This document shows positions 9,995 to 19,595 of a DNA stretch of 64,000 bases, piece by piece. Both the position numbers and the translations under genes were made by a program. A model generated the notes under the pieces. The model was not told the origin of the DNA, did no database searches, and saw nothing but the letters and a program-made list of their open reading frames with translations. Each line of letters begins with the position of its first letter. The first letter of the stretch is position 1. Source of the stretch: Hyaloscypha bicolor E (taxonomy: Eukaryota; Ascomycota; Leotiomycetes; Helotiales; Hyaloscyphaceae); contig NW_020194589.1 of NCBI RefSeq assembly GCF_002865645.1, forward strand, positions 914,812 to 978,811, written 5' to 3'.

Positions 9995-12712
9995 TTAGAC
10001 ATTTGCCACCCAACAGTCCTGAAGCTGCTTCAGCCAAGTTTCCACAGTTACATAGGAGCCACCTTCAAGAGCAACTTGGCGTTTAGGAACGTTCCGCAAC
10101 CCATTCCGAGGGAAATCTATCAGAGTATGTTCGTACTTGGAGTCCCTAAACAGGATCCTATGTCTCTCAGCACAATTCTCACATAATATGCTTCCATCAC
10201 AGTCTTTGCAAAGATGAAATCTAGGCCCTTCATATTTCCCACAGTAACAGCAACCTGGCCAGCAAACCCAATGCCAGTGGTCGCGATGGTTAGGGGAAAG
10301 AATACGTTCCAATGCGGTGAGCCCGTTTGGGATATCCCTCCCTAAAACCAGACACCTTCCCAAAGCAATCCAAAGAAGCAATGGCATGTATCCTCCGGAG
10401 CAAGACTTCCATCGAGGGTCCGGAGGTAACAAGAGTTGCGAAACGAGTGAGTTAACCGAATTGTGGAGACAAGAACGAAGAATAGCCAAAGGTATATGTT
10501 CCTCGGCGTGAAGGTCGGAAAGCATGTTTGCAGCAAGCTCAAAATGACCGTCTTTCGCACGAGATAAGGGCGTTCGGCCAAAATAATCAGGCTCCGAAAT
10601 GTTTGCGCCTGCTTTGATCAAGAGCTCCATTGTTTCCAAGCGTTGTAACTTTACGGCAGCCATCAGTGCAGATGGGCATGATGGGCAACGGGCGTTCAAA
10701 TTTGCGCCGTATTTGAGAAGCTCTTCTAGTATGGCGGGCTGTTGGTGTGTGGAAGCCACATGTACAACTTTTGAGCAGCCGTTATTAACAAAAACATCTT
10801 CATTCAGCAACGACCCAAGATCTAGAAACCTGGAAACCAACTCCAGATTGCCAACCCTGACAGAGGCGTAAAGAGGAGTACCGGATTTCCTGTCGTGGAC
10901 ATTTGGATCCGCCCCGTAGTCGAGCAGTAGAGAACAGATGTCCGGTCGACGTTTGCGAACTGCCATTGGGAGAGGGATTCCTTTGAAACATAGGTCGTAA
11001 GCATCCTCTTTCCACCCCGCCGCATTTGGCGTGAAGCCTTTCTTCAACAAGTACTCCGCCAAAAGGAGACACTCATTTTCGACTGTGGCGCTCACTAAAC
11101 CCTTGAGTGATTCGTGGTTAATGGTCTTAAATAAGTCATCCAGGAAGGGGATGAGAGCTCTGGCTCGTACTTCATCGGACACCTTTGATACAATACCACC
11201 AGCCAATTTAGCCAACTCCTCAGATTGCCTATTAAGCTTGCTAAACAGAAGCTCGAAGATCGAAAAGTTGGAGACAGAAACGGCCTCCACGAGTGCGCAG
11301 TGACTATACACTGTCGGATCTCCCCCGTTTTCCAGCAGCAGTTTTACCATGGGGAGATCTTCCTGGATAACAGCGAGGCAGATCGGGTGAGTTGATTGTC
11401 TACAACTTTTGGTTCCAGCGCTGATCGGTGCACCAGCGTCAAGGAGTGTCTGAACGATCGAAGTATCCCCCGTTATAATGGCGTTTTTGAGAGGAGTGTC
11501 GCAGTATCTGCGGGCGTAAGGCTCTTGGAGCCTCCGATGAGGTGAACTCCAGTACGTATCTCGGCATGGACTGACGCTGTTCAGCTCTGAACCATTTGAT
11601 ATCAAAGCTTTCACAACATGGTTGTGTTTCTGCGCAAGTGCTGCACTGAGTGCTCCTCCGTAAAAACCACCCTTGATGTTGACGTCTGCTCCATGACCAA
11701 GAAATAAATTAAGGATTCTCGTGTTTCCACTGAAAGCAGCAGCCTGCAATGGAGTGCCAAGGAGGCCACCGAAGGCGTTAATATTAGCACCTAGGTCGAG
11801 CAGGTGCATAATGACTTCCTCGCGGTTTGCAAGAGCAGCTGCTTGGAGGGGACTTCCCAATTCGCAGTATGAGAAATCAATACGCGCTCCAGCTTGAATT
11901 AAGCCTGTCACAACTTTCATATTTCCTTGAAATGCTGCCAGCTGAAGTGGAGGATTGCCGTCACAGTGCCTGCCACCATCGGGAAACGGTAGCATCTTAA
12001 ACCGACGCAACTCGTCGACATCTGCGCCATTTCGAATAAGCAGTTCCACTTTATCCCAAGAGTCCGATGGATCGAGAGCTAGCGTTCCTAGAAGGGTATC
12101 TTGATAGGAGTTTGGGCGAGGCAAGTCAACAATCCCCCCCTTTTCCAGCACTTTGTTGAAAAGCGGCCAGAGCTGAGGATCGCTTGCTCTAGCGATAAAA
12201 GAGAGAAGTGTTTCCCCGCCATTGAAGACGTCAAGGCGTGCTCCTAAATCCACCATTAAGCCCACAACATCCCAATGCTTTTGGGATGCCGCCGCAAGAA
12301 TGGGAAATTCTTTCCCTCCCCAGGATGAATCGGATTCGACGTTCATGTCATGCCCCTTCTCGACAAGTTTCTTCACCAGGCCTGCGAGCCCGAGACATGC
12401 AGCATAACAAAGTGGCGGACCTTTTTGAATCACAACCAAAACCCTTTCCTGCTCGTCTTTCCACCAGTGCGCCTGCGCGAGGTTCGGGTGCCATTCATAG
12501 CCATCAACAGGAAAATAGTCACACTCAGATAATTGTTGTAGCCAAGACTCAAAGGGTCCAGCCATGTCCGAATCGACGAAGAAGCGCCATAGGAGATCTT
12601 CGAGTTCTCCCTGAGAGGCAGAATCTACTTCCTTGTAGTGACTATCCCAGTGACTCGCAGCATAGTCTACGGAGAACGCGGCATAAAGTGACGGGATTAC
12701 AGGTGCATGCAT
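9995..12712 (-). CDS. ankyrin-repeat + ZZ-finger half of a transposon-split NLR-like gene
   Basis: Open minus-strand frame of 905 residues. Only the part from about 12678 downward is host sequence; the first dozen residues (MHAPVIPSLYA) are encoded by the terminal inverted repeat of the adjacent transposon, which supplies the ATG at 12712. The host part starts with FSVDYAASHWDSHYKE, the 'YAA..W..H' linker that normally follows a NACHT/winged-helix region. Ankyrin repeats run from about residue 95 to 740; recognisable units include PPLQLAAFQGNMKVVTGLIQ, SPLQAAALANREEVIMHLLD and TPLQAAAFSGNTRILNLFLG. Near residues 820-850 is a ZZ-type zinc finger with CCYCG, CKDCDG and LCENCAERH. No stop or frameshift interrupts the frame. 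Its missing N-terminal half is the NACHT gene at 14720-17085 on the same strand. Alone, it would lack the NTPase switch. Confidence 0.88.
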   Translation of the reverse strand: MHAPVIPSLYAAFSVDYAASHWDSHYKEVDSASQGELEDLLWRFFVDSDMAGPFESWLQQLSECDYFPVDGYEWHPNLAQAHWWKDEQERVLVVIQKGPPLCYAACLGLAGLVKKLVEKGHDMNVESDSSWGGKEFPILAAASQKHWDVVGLMVDLGARLDVFNGGETLLSFIARASDPQLWPLFNKVLEKGGIVDLPRPNSYQDTLLGTLALDPSDSWDKVELLIRNGADVDELRRFKMLPFPDGGRHCDGNPPLQLAAFQGNMKVVTGLIQAGARIDFSYCELGSPLQAAALANREEVIMHLLDLGANINAFGGLLGTPLQAAAFSGNTRILNLFLGHGADVNIKGGFYGGALSAALAQKHNHVVKALISNGSELNSVSPCRDTYWSSPHRRLQEPYARRYCDTPLKNAIITGDTSIVQTLLDAGAPISAGTKSCRQSTHPICLAVIQEDLPMVKLLLENGGDPTVYSHCALVEAVSVSNFSIFELLFSKLNRQSEELAKLAGGIVSKVSDEVRARALIPFLDDLFKTINHESLKGLVSATVENECLLLAEYLLKKGFTPNAAGWKEDAYDLCFKGIPLPMAVRKRRPDICSLLLDYGADPNVHDRKSGTPLYASVRVGNLELVSRFLDLGSLLNEDVFVNNGCSKVVHVASTHQQPAILEELLKYGANLNARCPSCPSALMAAVKLQRLETMELLIKAGANISEPDYFGRTPLSRAKDGHFELAANMLSDLHAEEHIPLAILRSCLHNSVNSLVSQLLLPPDPRWKSCSGGYMPLLLWIALGRCLVLGRDIPNGLTALERILSPNHRDHWHWVCWPGCCYCGKYEGPRFHLCKDCDGSILCENCAERHRILFRDSKYEHTLIDFPRNGLRNVPKRQVALEGGSYVTVETWLKQLQDCWVANV
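12679..12703 (+). repeat. left terminal inverted repeat of the Tc1-like element
   Basis: Pairs with 14695-14719 over 25 bp. Just inside, the left end has about five extra bases relative to the right end (TGCATGCACC against TGCCC, read outward). These create the in-frame ATG now used by the ankyrin half. Confidence 0.9.
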
Positions 12713-12995
12713 AATTATAGGGCCACTAATAGGGCCTGCAGTGTCTCAGCGAGCCCTGTAAGCCCCGTAATTACCTTCCAATAGAGGCGTAAGGCCCCTG
12801 AAAGCTCCCTGAAACATAATGTAGCCCGATTGGGAGGTTACATTAAGCCACAGGCTTTGATAGGGCCCTTAGCCCCTGTATTTTAGGCGTGCGTCCGCAA
12901 TCGGTAGCGGGGTAAAGTGAGCTTTACCCCCCTTCTCACCCCTCCCCAAGCTCTTTACTCACTCTCTTCTTTACTCTCACTTTCCCTTAGCAATT

Positions 12996-14561
12996 ATGGC
13001 TACCTTTGGTGGTTTGTTTGACTTCCCTGATTTATCAGATAACCAATCAGAGCTCTCCTCTCCTCCTGATTCCTCCGATTCAGACGAATCAGCCTGTAGC
13101 GTAGCTACTGAAGATAAAGAGGATGCCTGGTATAATTTACCATCTGATTCAGAAGATGAAGACGATGATTCAATTGCACCAAGCCTTACCCTCCCTCTTC
13201 GTCCTTCCACAGCCACCTCCACAGCTTTTACTATGCCCGATATCGTACGCAAAGAGCATTCTACTGGTACCAGAATCAAGGCTATTTATATGCTTGAGCA
13301 AAGACGATCTGCAGGCGATATCAAGAAAGCTACAGGAGTATCCAGAACTCGTGTTTATGAGCTTGCAAGCCTTGCTAGGCAGCGTGGATGGAGAGAGCAT
13401 GAGGATATGCCCCTGGAAACCTCTCATGTACTCAATCAACCTCGATCTGGTAGGCCAGCAATCTCGCCTGCTGTAATCAAGTGTGTCTTGCAAGTGGTAC
13501 TTCAAAATTCGACTACTCGTGGTTTCTCCTGTGCTGTCATTGCAAAGGAAGTAAGGAAAAGAGGTCACGAGGTTGCCCCCCGGACAGTTTGGAAGGTTCT
13601 TACGGCAGCTGGCTATTCTCAGTGCAAACTGACAGTAAAGCCTGGTTTGAACAAGTTCAGTAAAAAGGAGAGGCTAGACTGGTGTTTGGAGCACGAGCAT
13701 TGGAGTCTTGAAGATTGGAAAAATGTGATTTTTACAGACGAAATAGCAGTATAATTAGGCAATACACGAGGGAAAAGAAGGGTCTGGAGGCTTCCAGGGG
13801 AAGCTTATAACAAGCATTGCATAAGGAGACGCTGGAAAGGCTTTTCTGAGTTCATGTTTTGGGGATCGTTCTTATACGACAAAAAAGGGCCATGCCACGT
13901 GTGGGAAAAGGAGACAGCTCAGCAAAAGCGAGAGAGAAAAGCTGATTTGGATGCAAGGAATTCCTTAATTGAGAAGGCCAACAAACAGAAGTGGGAGAAA
14001 GAGCAAAGGAAGTGGCTAAGGGACTGGATCAAAGTCCATGGCAGGAAACCTGGTGGAACGAGAAAAACATGGAAGCATAATGAGAAAACCGGAGCTTTTG
14101 TGGTGAAGAATGGACGTGGAGGAATCAATTGGTACCGATACCAAAGGGAAATCCTTACTGCAAAGCTCTTGCCCTTTGCAAAGGAATGCCTGAAGGATCG
14201 TCCAAATACTATTGTTCAGGAGGACAATACACCAGCCCACAAATCTCATTACCAATAAGGGATTTACAACCTTTGGAGGATCATGAAAATGCTCTGGCCA
14301 AGTAACTCACCTGATCTCAATGCTATTGAGCCTATGTGGTTTTATATAAAGAAAGAAACTACAAAGCGGGGACCTACGAGCAATAGAAAGAAGCTAAGGG
14401 TGAGGTGGGAGAAATGCTGGGAGGATCTCCCTCAAAGAAAAATTCAAGAGTGGATTGAGGCAATTCCTCATCACGTGAAAGAGGTAATTAGATTGGAGGG
14501 AGGGAACGAGTATAAGGAAGGGCGAAAGAAGGGCCAAGAGAAAGAAGCAGTATATAGCTAA
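12996..14561 (+). pseudogene. Tc1-like DDE transposase with two in-frame TAA stops
   Basis: One 522-codon frame starting at the ATG at 12996, interrupted at 13752-13754 and 14256-14258; the three open segments are in the same frame. An acidic serine-rich N-terminus (about residues 1-70) precedes a helix-turn-helix region with GTRIKAIYMLEQRRSAGDIK and SRTRVYELASLARQRG, then a linker NQPRSGRPAIS. The catalytic core has VIFTDE (first D), VQEDNTPAH (second D) and SPDLNAIEPMW (E). Exactly 34 positions separate the second D from the E, the DD34E spacing of Tc1. Each stop fits a single C-to-T change of CAA: the first follows FTDEIAV where Q-L-G is usual, the second follows HKSHYQ. The rest of the frame is well preserved, so the decay is light. 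The product would be a truncated 252-residue DNA-binding portion. Confidence 0.88.
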
Positions 14562-14694
14562 AGTATATCTTCAAATATGATCAATTTTATCAGGTGATTT
14601 ACCCCACCTGCAAGCCCCTTTTTTTAAGCGAAATAGCCTTCAGGGGGCAAGTAAGACCTTACAGGGCACTTTAGTGGACTGCATATAATTATGC

Positions 14695-14719
14695 CCTGTA
14701 ATCCCGTCACTTTATGCCG
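14695..14719 (-). repeat. right terminal inverted repeat of the Tc1-like element
   Basis: Reverse complement of 12679-12703. On the host side it abuts the NACHT coding sequence just after KYGFLRRS. Confidence 0.9.
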
Positions 14720-17085
14720 TGATCTGCGTAAGAAGCCATACTTCCGTCCTCGCTCCTTGAGCTTCGTGGTCTCCAAGCACTGGCCGTCCGCGAAGTCATC
14801 CATCATGATGTATGTAATACACGTTGCAGCAACATCATGGATTATTGCAGGCGATCCGCCGTAGAATTCCGCGACCTCAGTGTCGAGAATCCGTGGTGAG
14901 AGCAAGAACTCCTTGATCGAGAAATGAGAGAAGTTGACCGTCTCCTGATCATCATGTCCGGCGATAATCACCAGGCCTCCACAGAACCGAAGGATATCTT
15001 CCGGGTCTGTCGGCACAGCAGAAAAGTCCATTCGAGCCTGCCCTATTTCAATACTGATGGCCTCGGCAAGCTCGCGCAGTGTGAGAGGCCTCAGAGAATG
15101 GGTGAGCCACTGGAAAAGTTTCTTGATCGTGATCGAATCTTCTCCCATCTCGATGCGGATCTTCGAGAATGCTCGGACGTAGGTCTCGTCGAGGCCCTTG
15201 TGGAGCTGGGTCAATGCAACACGAATCGATTTGTCGGTTATCAGTGTGCATAAGACGTCGAGCTGGCACTTAACCCACTGGAACCTATAGTAAGCAATGA
15301 GTGTGTTTCGAGTTCAGATTGGCTTGTGAAACGTACATTCCATTCGCACGAGAAGTAAGGCATTGGAAAATTTCTTCTTGCAGGTTCGGATCTCGAAGCT
15401 TCAACTTCTTGCCATTTATCATTTCTTGCAGCCGTGACTGAATATACAAGTCAATGTCATGTGCATTGCTCGCCTCTGCCAAGGTGATCTGTAGCAAATG
15501 ATCCAGCTGCCTTTGAATGTCCGTTTCTTGTCGACTAGACATGAGTAAATTCAACCTCGATGACTCCGATTTCGAAAGCTCGACAAGGAAGTGAATAAGT
15601 TCTTCACGATCATTGCATTCATCTAAAGCATCAAGGATGATGAAGTTCCGCTGCTGGAAATCGAGACACTTCTTCAGAATGGAGCAAAGAGTCGGGAACG
15701 TGCATTGAGATTTGAATTCTCGATATTTCTTGGATATATCCTCCACGTAAGCGAACGCTGCAGGGCTTTGGCGAGACATCGATACAATCAGCGTCTCAAT
15801 CGCTTTTCTTGAGTCTCGTTTGCTGATATCTTTGTAGTCGAAATAGAAGTAGCTAATCGTGACTCCGTGGTCGTCTTCAACGAAATTTCCAATGTGGTCG
15901 ATTATTGTTGACCTAAAACATATTTCAGAATCAAGATTAACTTTCACGATGGTGAAAACATACATAAGAATTGTCTTCCCCGCTCCAGCTGCAGTTTCGT
16001 GTTTGTTAGCAAAACTACTCATAAAGCAGAAGAAGAGATAGCTAGTACGTTTTGCATGAAGCCACAATGTAGCATTCTGCTCGTTCTCCCATGTCTTGTA
16101 ACTATCGTCGGCAAAGATCCAACCTCCGGTCCCAGGCAGGTGAAGTTTGACTGCATTGTAATGATTTATGCTAGGATCAACACCTCCAAGCCACTCAAAC
16201 ATTTCTCGGCATCGTTGGGCTTTCAAAAGGTTAGAAAAATGTTTTGAGGACACGAATAACCACCAGGAAGCTATCATTCTAGTACACATACCTGTAACGT
16301 GACCATTGATAGTCACCCTCGCTATGGAAGCCTCCATCTTCTCTGCAACATCTGCCTCCTTCTCCACGCCTTCGAGCAGTTCATCCAGCTCCTCGAGCGT
16401 AGCTTCAAGTTTGCTCTTCACCGGTTTCCACAAGCTCTTCAACGCAATCGCCGAGCTTGTGCCTGGGAGCCCTGGTTTCTTCCTTCAGCCATTATCTCAT
16501 CTCACCCCATCCTTCTCCAAGTCATCAACGAAGAAGATAGGGCTTACATTTCATCCTCTTAGCGCTCTTCTCCTTAAACACACCTTTACAAAGAAGACAA
16601 ATTCCCAAAAACTTTCCATACGCCTCGACCAGAGCTGATTTCAGGCGTTCCGAAGTGGGGTACAGCCGCGCATAGATCTCAAATCTTCCAAGTGACTTCC
16701 CAAGACGACGGAACATATCGACAATTCTTTCGAAGAAGTCGATGAAGTCGCCAGCAAGCTGCAGCACGAGTTTCGCAGCACCCAAAATCAATGCCAAGAT
16801 TTCCGGCTTGGCGTTAACGTGGACGAACACATCGACAGCCTTGCCATATTGCTCTGCTCCTCTGACAAAAGGTTCGATGCCTTTCACATACTTTCGAGAT
16901 TTGGACTTGTCTCTGTGCTCATCCTCTGCTTTTCTGACTTCGGCGAGGATATCTTCAGCCGTGCACGAGTTGCCTAGTAGAGCGAGGTCGTCGGCGCTCA
17001 GGGAGGCGATAAAGAACTGTCGAGCTTCGGCAAACGCGTCCATACTGGCTCGTAGGTCGGGATTGTCCTCATGTATGGGGTTCAT
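14720..17085 (-). pseudogene. NACHT NTPase half of the transposon-split NLR-like gene (spliced)
   Basis: Start ATG at 17085 (MNPIHEDNPDLRAS). Introns with good splice signals can be read: 16472-16547 (GTAAGC...CAG), 16220-16291 (GTATGT, branch-like CTAAC, ...AAG), 15989-16048 (GTACTA, GCTAAC, ...CAG), 15913-15963 (GTATGT...TAG) and 15285-15336 (GTACGT...TAG); phases agree across all exons. Exon 4 is only 25 nt. The product has an N-terminal helical domain (residues 1-200, of the kind found before fungal NACHT domains), then EMFEWLGGVDPSINH, and Walker A PGAGKT at about 297-303, split by an intron. Walker B FIILDALDEC is near 395, and SSRQETDI and the winged-helix-like LFQWLTHSLRPLTLRELAEA follow. 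It runs into the transposon at KYGFLRRS and would end on a stop inside it. With 9995-12678 it would have formed a protein of about 1,580 residues. Several introns are multiples of three without stops, so an unspliced frame (15285-16442) looks falsely continuous. Confidence 0.85.
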
Positions 17086-17860
17086 GTGGAGTTCGTGTCT
17101 TGTGACGATAGAAGAGTCGAGAATCGTGCCTGATCGCGCTGCGTTGCAACCATACTATGTGTGAGGCTGAGCAGGATTGAATGATCAACACCAATCATGT
17201 GAGAGTGTGGCGCTCATGTGATCTCGCCCAGCTGCAGGCTGCTAGGACGCGGCATAAACCTCAACATAACTGATGCAGGGAGAACAGTTGTTGAAATGAT
17301 ATGCGAGAAGATGATGATACTTGATGATGAGAGGGAAAAGAGAGGTTGATACTGTACGAGAGTCGTCAAGGAAATCCAGAACTTGCACTTGCAAGCGAGA
17401 TGACTCGACGTCAAGTGATAGAAGGAGCAACCATACAAATATACTTCCTATCCTCTCCCATAATTCTAGTTGACCTACTTAGCTCATTGCACATATTCTA
17501 TTGTCACTAAGAAACATTTCCTTATTTCATTTTGTCCTCCCTCTGTCTTGTATCTTCATCACGTCATTAGCCACTTGTCCTCAAACTTCAAGCTCCTACT
17601 TATAATCTAACAGGTCCAATACTTTTTTCATAGAAATCACACTCTTTCAGGCGTTTTTTCGCCCATTGGACGTTGAGTTTTTAGAGCTGATATAGGTTCA
17701 GATTGATTATATCATTCAAAATAGCATTGCTACTTCGGCCATTAAACTCACGAAGTTTTTGAAAGTATCCCTGTGAGTTGGAGTATTCATATTGAAATTA
17801 CTCCCGAAACTCTCAGCATCTGAATTATCCAACCAAACCCTTATCCACACTCAAAGATGC
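17086..17860. other. intergenic / promoter side of the NACHT gene
   Basis: No coding sequence supported. The first few hundred bases probably contain the promoter of the leftward NACHT gene. T-rich stretches (17500-17660) have no recognisable element. Confidence 0.5.
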
Positions 17861-17863
17861 GCC

Positions 17864-18207
17864 ATGGCCGGCCGGTATAACCAGAGTGGCTGGGGCTACC
17901 AGCAGTTTGCTTGCGCGCGCTCAACAGCTACTCCAACCAATCATCAAGCTTCTGCCCTCTCAAGCTCAGATACCACCTCCAGCCCAATTCAGCACTAGAC
18001 ACAGTCCAGAGGTCTGGTAACCAAGAATTAGCCAAGAAGGGCGCCGAGGACTTCGTACGTGACCACCGCCGACTAGCCACAGAAGCATCCGGCGCGGTGG
18101 CACTCGCCCAAGCCAGGATGGAAGTGTACATCTTCAAACCAAGACTGATTGAGAGTGGCCCTGGCACGTTGGAACATTCTAGTTACAAAGAGAAATCACT
18201 TGCAAGT
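17864..18207 (+). pseudogene. possible remnant of a glutamine/serine-rich protein gene
   Basis: A GC-richer patch in otherwise AT-richer DNA. One frame begins ATGGCCGGCCGGTATAACCA (MAGRYNQSGWGYQQ) and a second continues with NSYSNQSSS and then the more ordered QELAKKGAEDFVRDHRRLAT and ASGAVALAQARMEVYIFK. The change of frame and the lack of any continuation after about 18207 suggest a decayed 5' fragment. I do not recognise the family; it could also be an exon of an unrecognised gene. Confidence 0.3.
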
Positions 18208-18780
18208 TGAAAGTGCCTCTATAACTCAGGATTTTCGAGTCACAGATTCTCAGGTGACGCCAATTAATTACGCCACTTCAAGCTGAGAAACTTAAATCAC
18301 GAAATTATTTAAAAGTAAGAACTACACTACAGCAAATTAGGACAGTGAAATCACCAGCAATTTGAGAGTGCTCTTGCAAGTTGGAGTTTTGAGAGGTATA
18401 ATGGTAAGTTAGCAGATTCAAACCACGAATGGGCTTATTTACACCCTATTTAAATATACTCCTCTAATCTTAGACATTGAAATCCTTTATAACACAGCTA
18501 TTCTTATCTGAATGCTATTTGATTGTGCCGCTCCAAATTAGAACAATAAAAAATTGCTAGTTAGAGAATGCTGTTGCAAGGCAAGAAATTCAAAATCTTA
18601 ATAATATAGCTATTCTCACTTAAAGCCTAATAATTGATTATATACAGTGTATCAAATGATTTAGCTTGATTTGATTATCACCTCTGAATCAAATCAAATC
18701 AAGTCAAAATTTACTTAATCAAATCATAATCAACTATAATCAACTATAGTTAATTATAGTTGATTATTTAGTCACGTGAC
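18208..18780. other. AT-rich transition zone
   Basis: AT content rises toward the RIP block. The zone contains a foldback (18665-18703) and a second near-palindrome around 18729-18766 (AATCAACTATAATCAACTAT facing TAATTATAGTTGATTA). It ends with the palindrome GTCACGTGAC at 18771-18780. No gene. Confidence 0.6.
18665..18703. repeat. short foldback (CTTGATTTGATT / AATCAAATCAAG)
   Basis: Perfect 12-bp arms at 18665-18676 and 18692-18703 with a 15-bp loop, inside a run of AATCAAATC-type units. Confidence 0.75.
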
Positions 18781-18940
18781 CGTACACGTGCGCTCGGAGG
18801 TTGGAAAGCGTGATGAGGCTAAAATAAGGTTTAGGCTAGCCCATATCCGGTATCGCTTCAGGCGCTCCTTACTAAATCGGGTATCGCGCCGCTTGGTAAG
18901 CGAAGCGGGACGAGCCGAAGGTGCTAGAACCTACTCGATT
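18781..18940. other. GC-rich patch at the edge of the RIP block
   Basis: About 160 bp of GC-rich sequence (TATCGCTTCAGGCGCTCC, GGTATCGCGCCGCTTGGTAA, GCGAAGCGGGACGAGCCGAA) separates the transition zone from the AT-rich block. No open frame or RNA gene is recognised. It may be an unmutated terminus of a mobile element. Confidence 0.4.
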
Positions 18941-19310
18941 TTCTAGTAATTCCTTGCCACCTTATAAATCTTATTATTATAAATAAAATAGCTAAAAATA
19001 AACCCTCTGATAAATAAATGCTTTGAAATTAGGGGGCTATTGCTAATCAGACGCTTATTAAAGAATCTTCTAGATTCTAGAGGATTTATATATAAATAAG
19101 TGATTTCCCTTAAGTTACTTTCTTCTCTCCTTATTTCATATATAAATATCTCAATAACTATAGCTCTAATTAAGAAGCTTTCGACTATAAACCTACTTAT
19201 ATTTACTCGATATATTCGAAAATGTCTCAATAATCCTCGATTAACCTTAATATCTTTCAAAATAAGGAGGATTTTGAGCTAGAATATAAGGTATATAATA
19301 GCAGAGTAAT

Positions 19311-19595
19311 ATATAAATAGTTAAGGTAAGTAAGCTATAGAGTGACGCTTGCAAGTGTAACTGATTCCAAGAATTGATTCTAATAAAAGACTAATTAATG
19401 CCTCTTTCCAAAGCTAGGAGCATCTCCCTATATATTTCCTAATACTTAGCCAAGCCTATAAAGTACTTTACTTAACTAAGAAATATAATCCTATATAACC
19501 TATATGATTCCGATTATAAGCTTTATCCAAAATAGGAAACTAGATCTATAATATCTAATACCTATCTATATGCCATTATATATACCTATTATATT
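19311..19595 (-). repeat. 3' LTR of the minus-strand gypsy element
   Basis: Direct repeat partner of 25956-26239; both start ATATAAATAGTTAAGGTA and both contain AAGTACTTTACTTAACTA and AATAGGAAACTAGATCTATA. This copy keeps more G and C (GAGTGACGCTTGCAAGTG against GAATAATACTTGTAAATA). Confidence 0.9.

Larger units (their letters stand above)
12679..14719 (+). mobile_element. Tc1-like (DD34E) DNA transposon, 2.04 kb
   Basis: Bounded by near-perfect 25-bp terminal inverted repeats: CGGCATAAAGTGACGGGATT at 12679 and its reverse complement ending at 14719. TIR similarity extends further inward to ATAATTAT on both sides. It contains a single transposase frame (12996-14561) with two stops. It is inserted into the NACHT-ankyrin gene. 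The target duplication is not certain: the flanks share CG if the element is taken as GCATAAAG...CTTTATGC, but there is no TA on both sides. A 396-bp relative with the same termini lies at 41189-41584. Confidence 0.9.

Noticed and set aside
13919..14255. Minus-strand frames across the transposase
   Set aside because: Antisense shadows of the DDE transposase.
12679..14719. TA target duplication expected for a Tc1-like element
   Set aside because: No TA flanks both ends; the closest shared flank is CG. Restoring the host gene by removing the element plus one CG leaves the frame off by one base, so I leave the target site unresolved.
15285..16442. A single continuous 385-codon NACHT reading frame
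   Set aside because: The apparent continuity comes from introns of 72, 60 and 51 nt lacking stops. Splicing restores PGAGKT and INGHVTAQRCREMF, whereas the unspliced frame inserts foreign sequence in the Walker A region.
18943..19282. Isoleucine/serine-rich frames at the start of the AT block
   Set aside because: Composition is dictated by AT-rich DNA; frames on both strands overlap and lack motifs.
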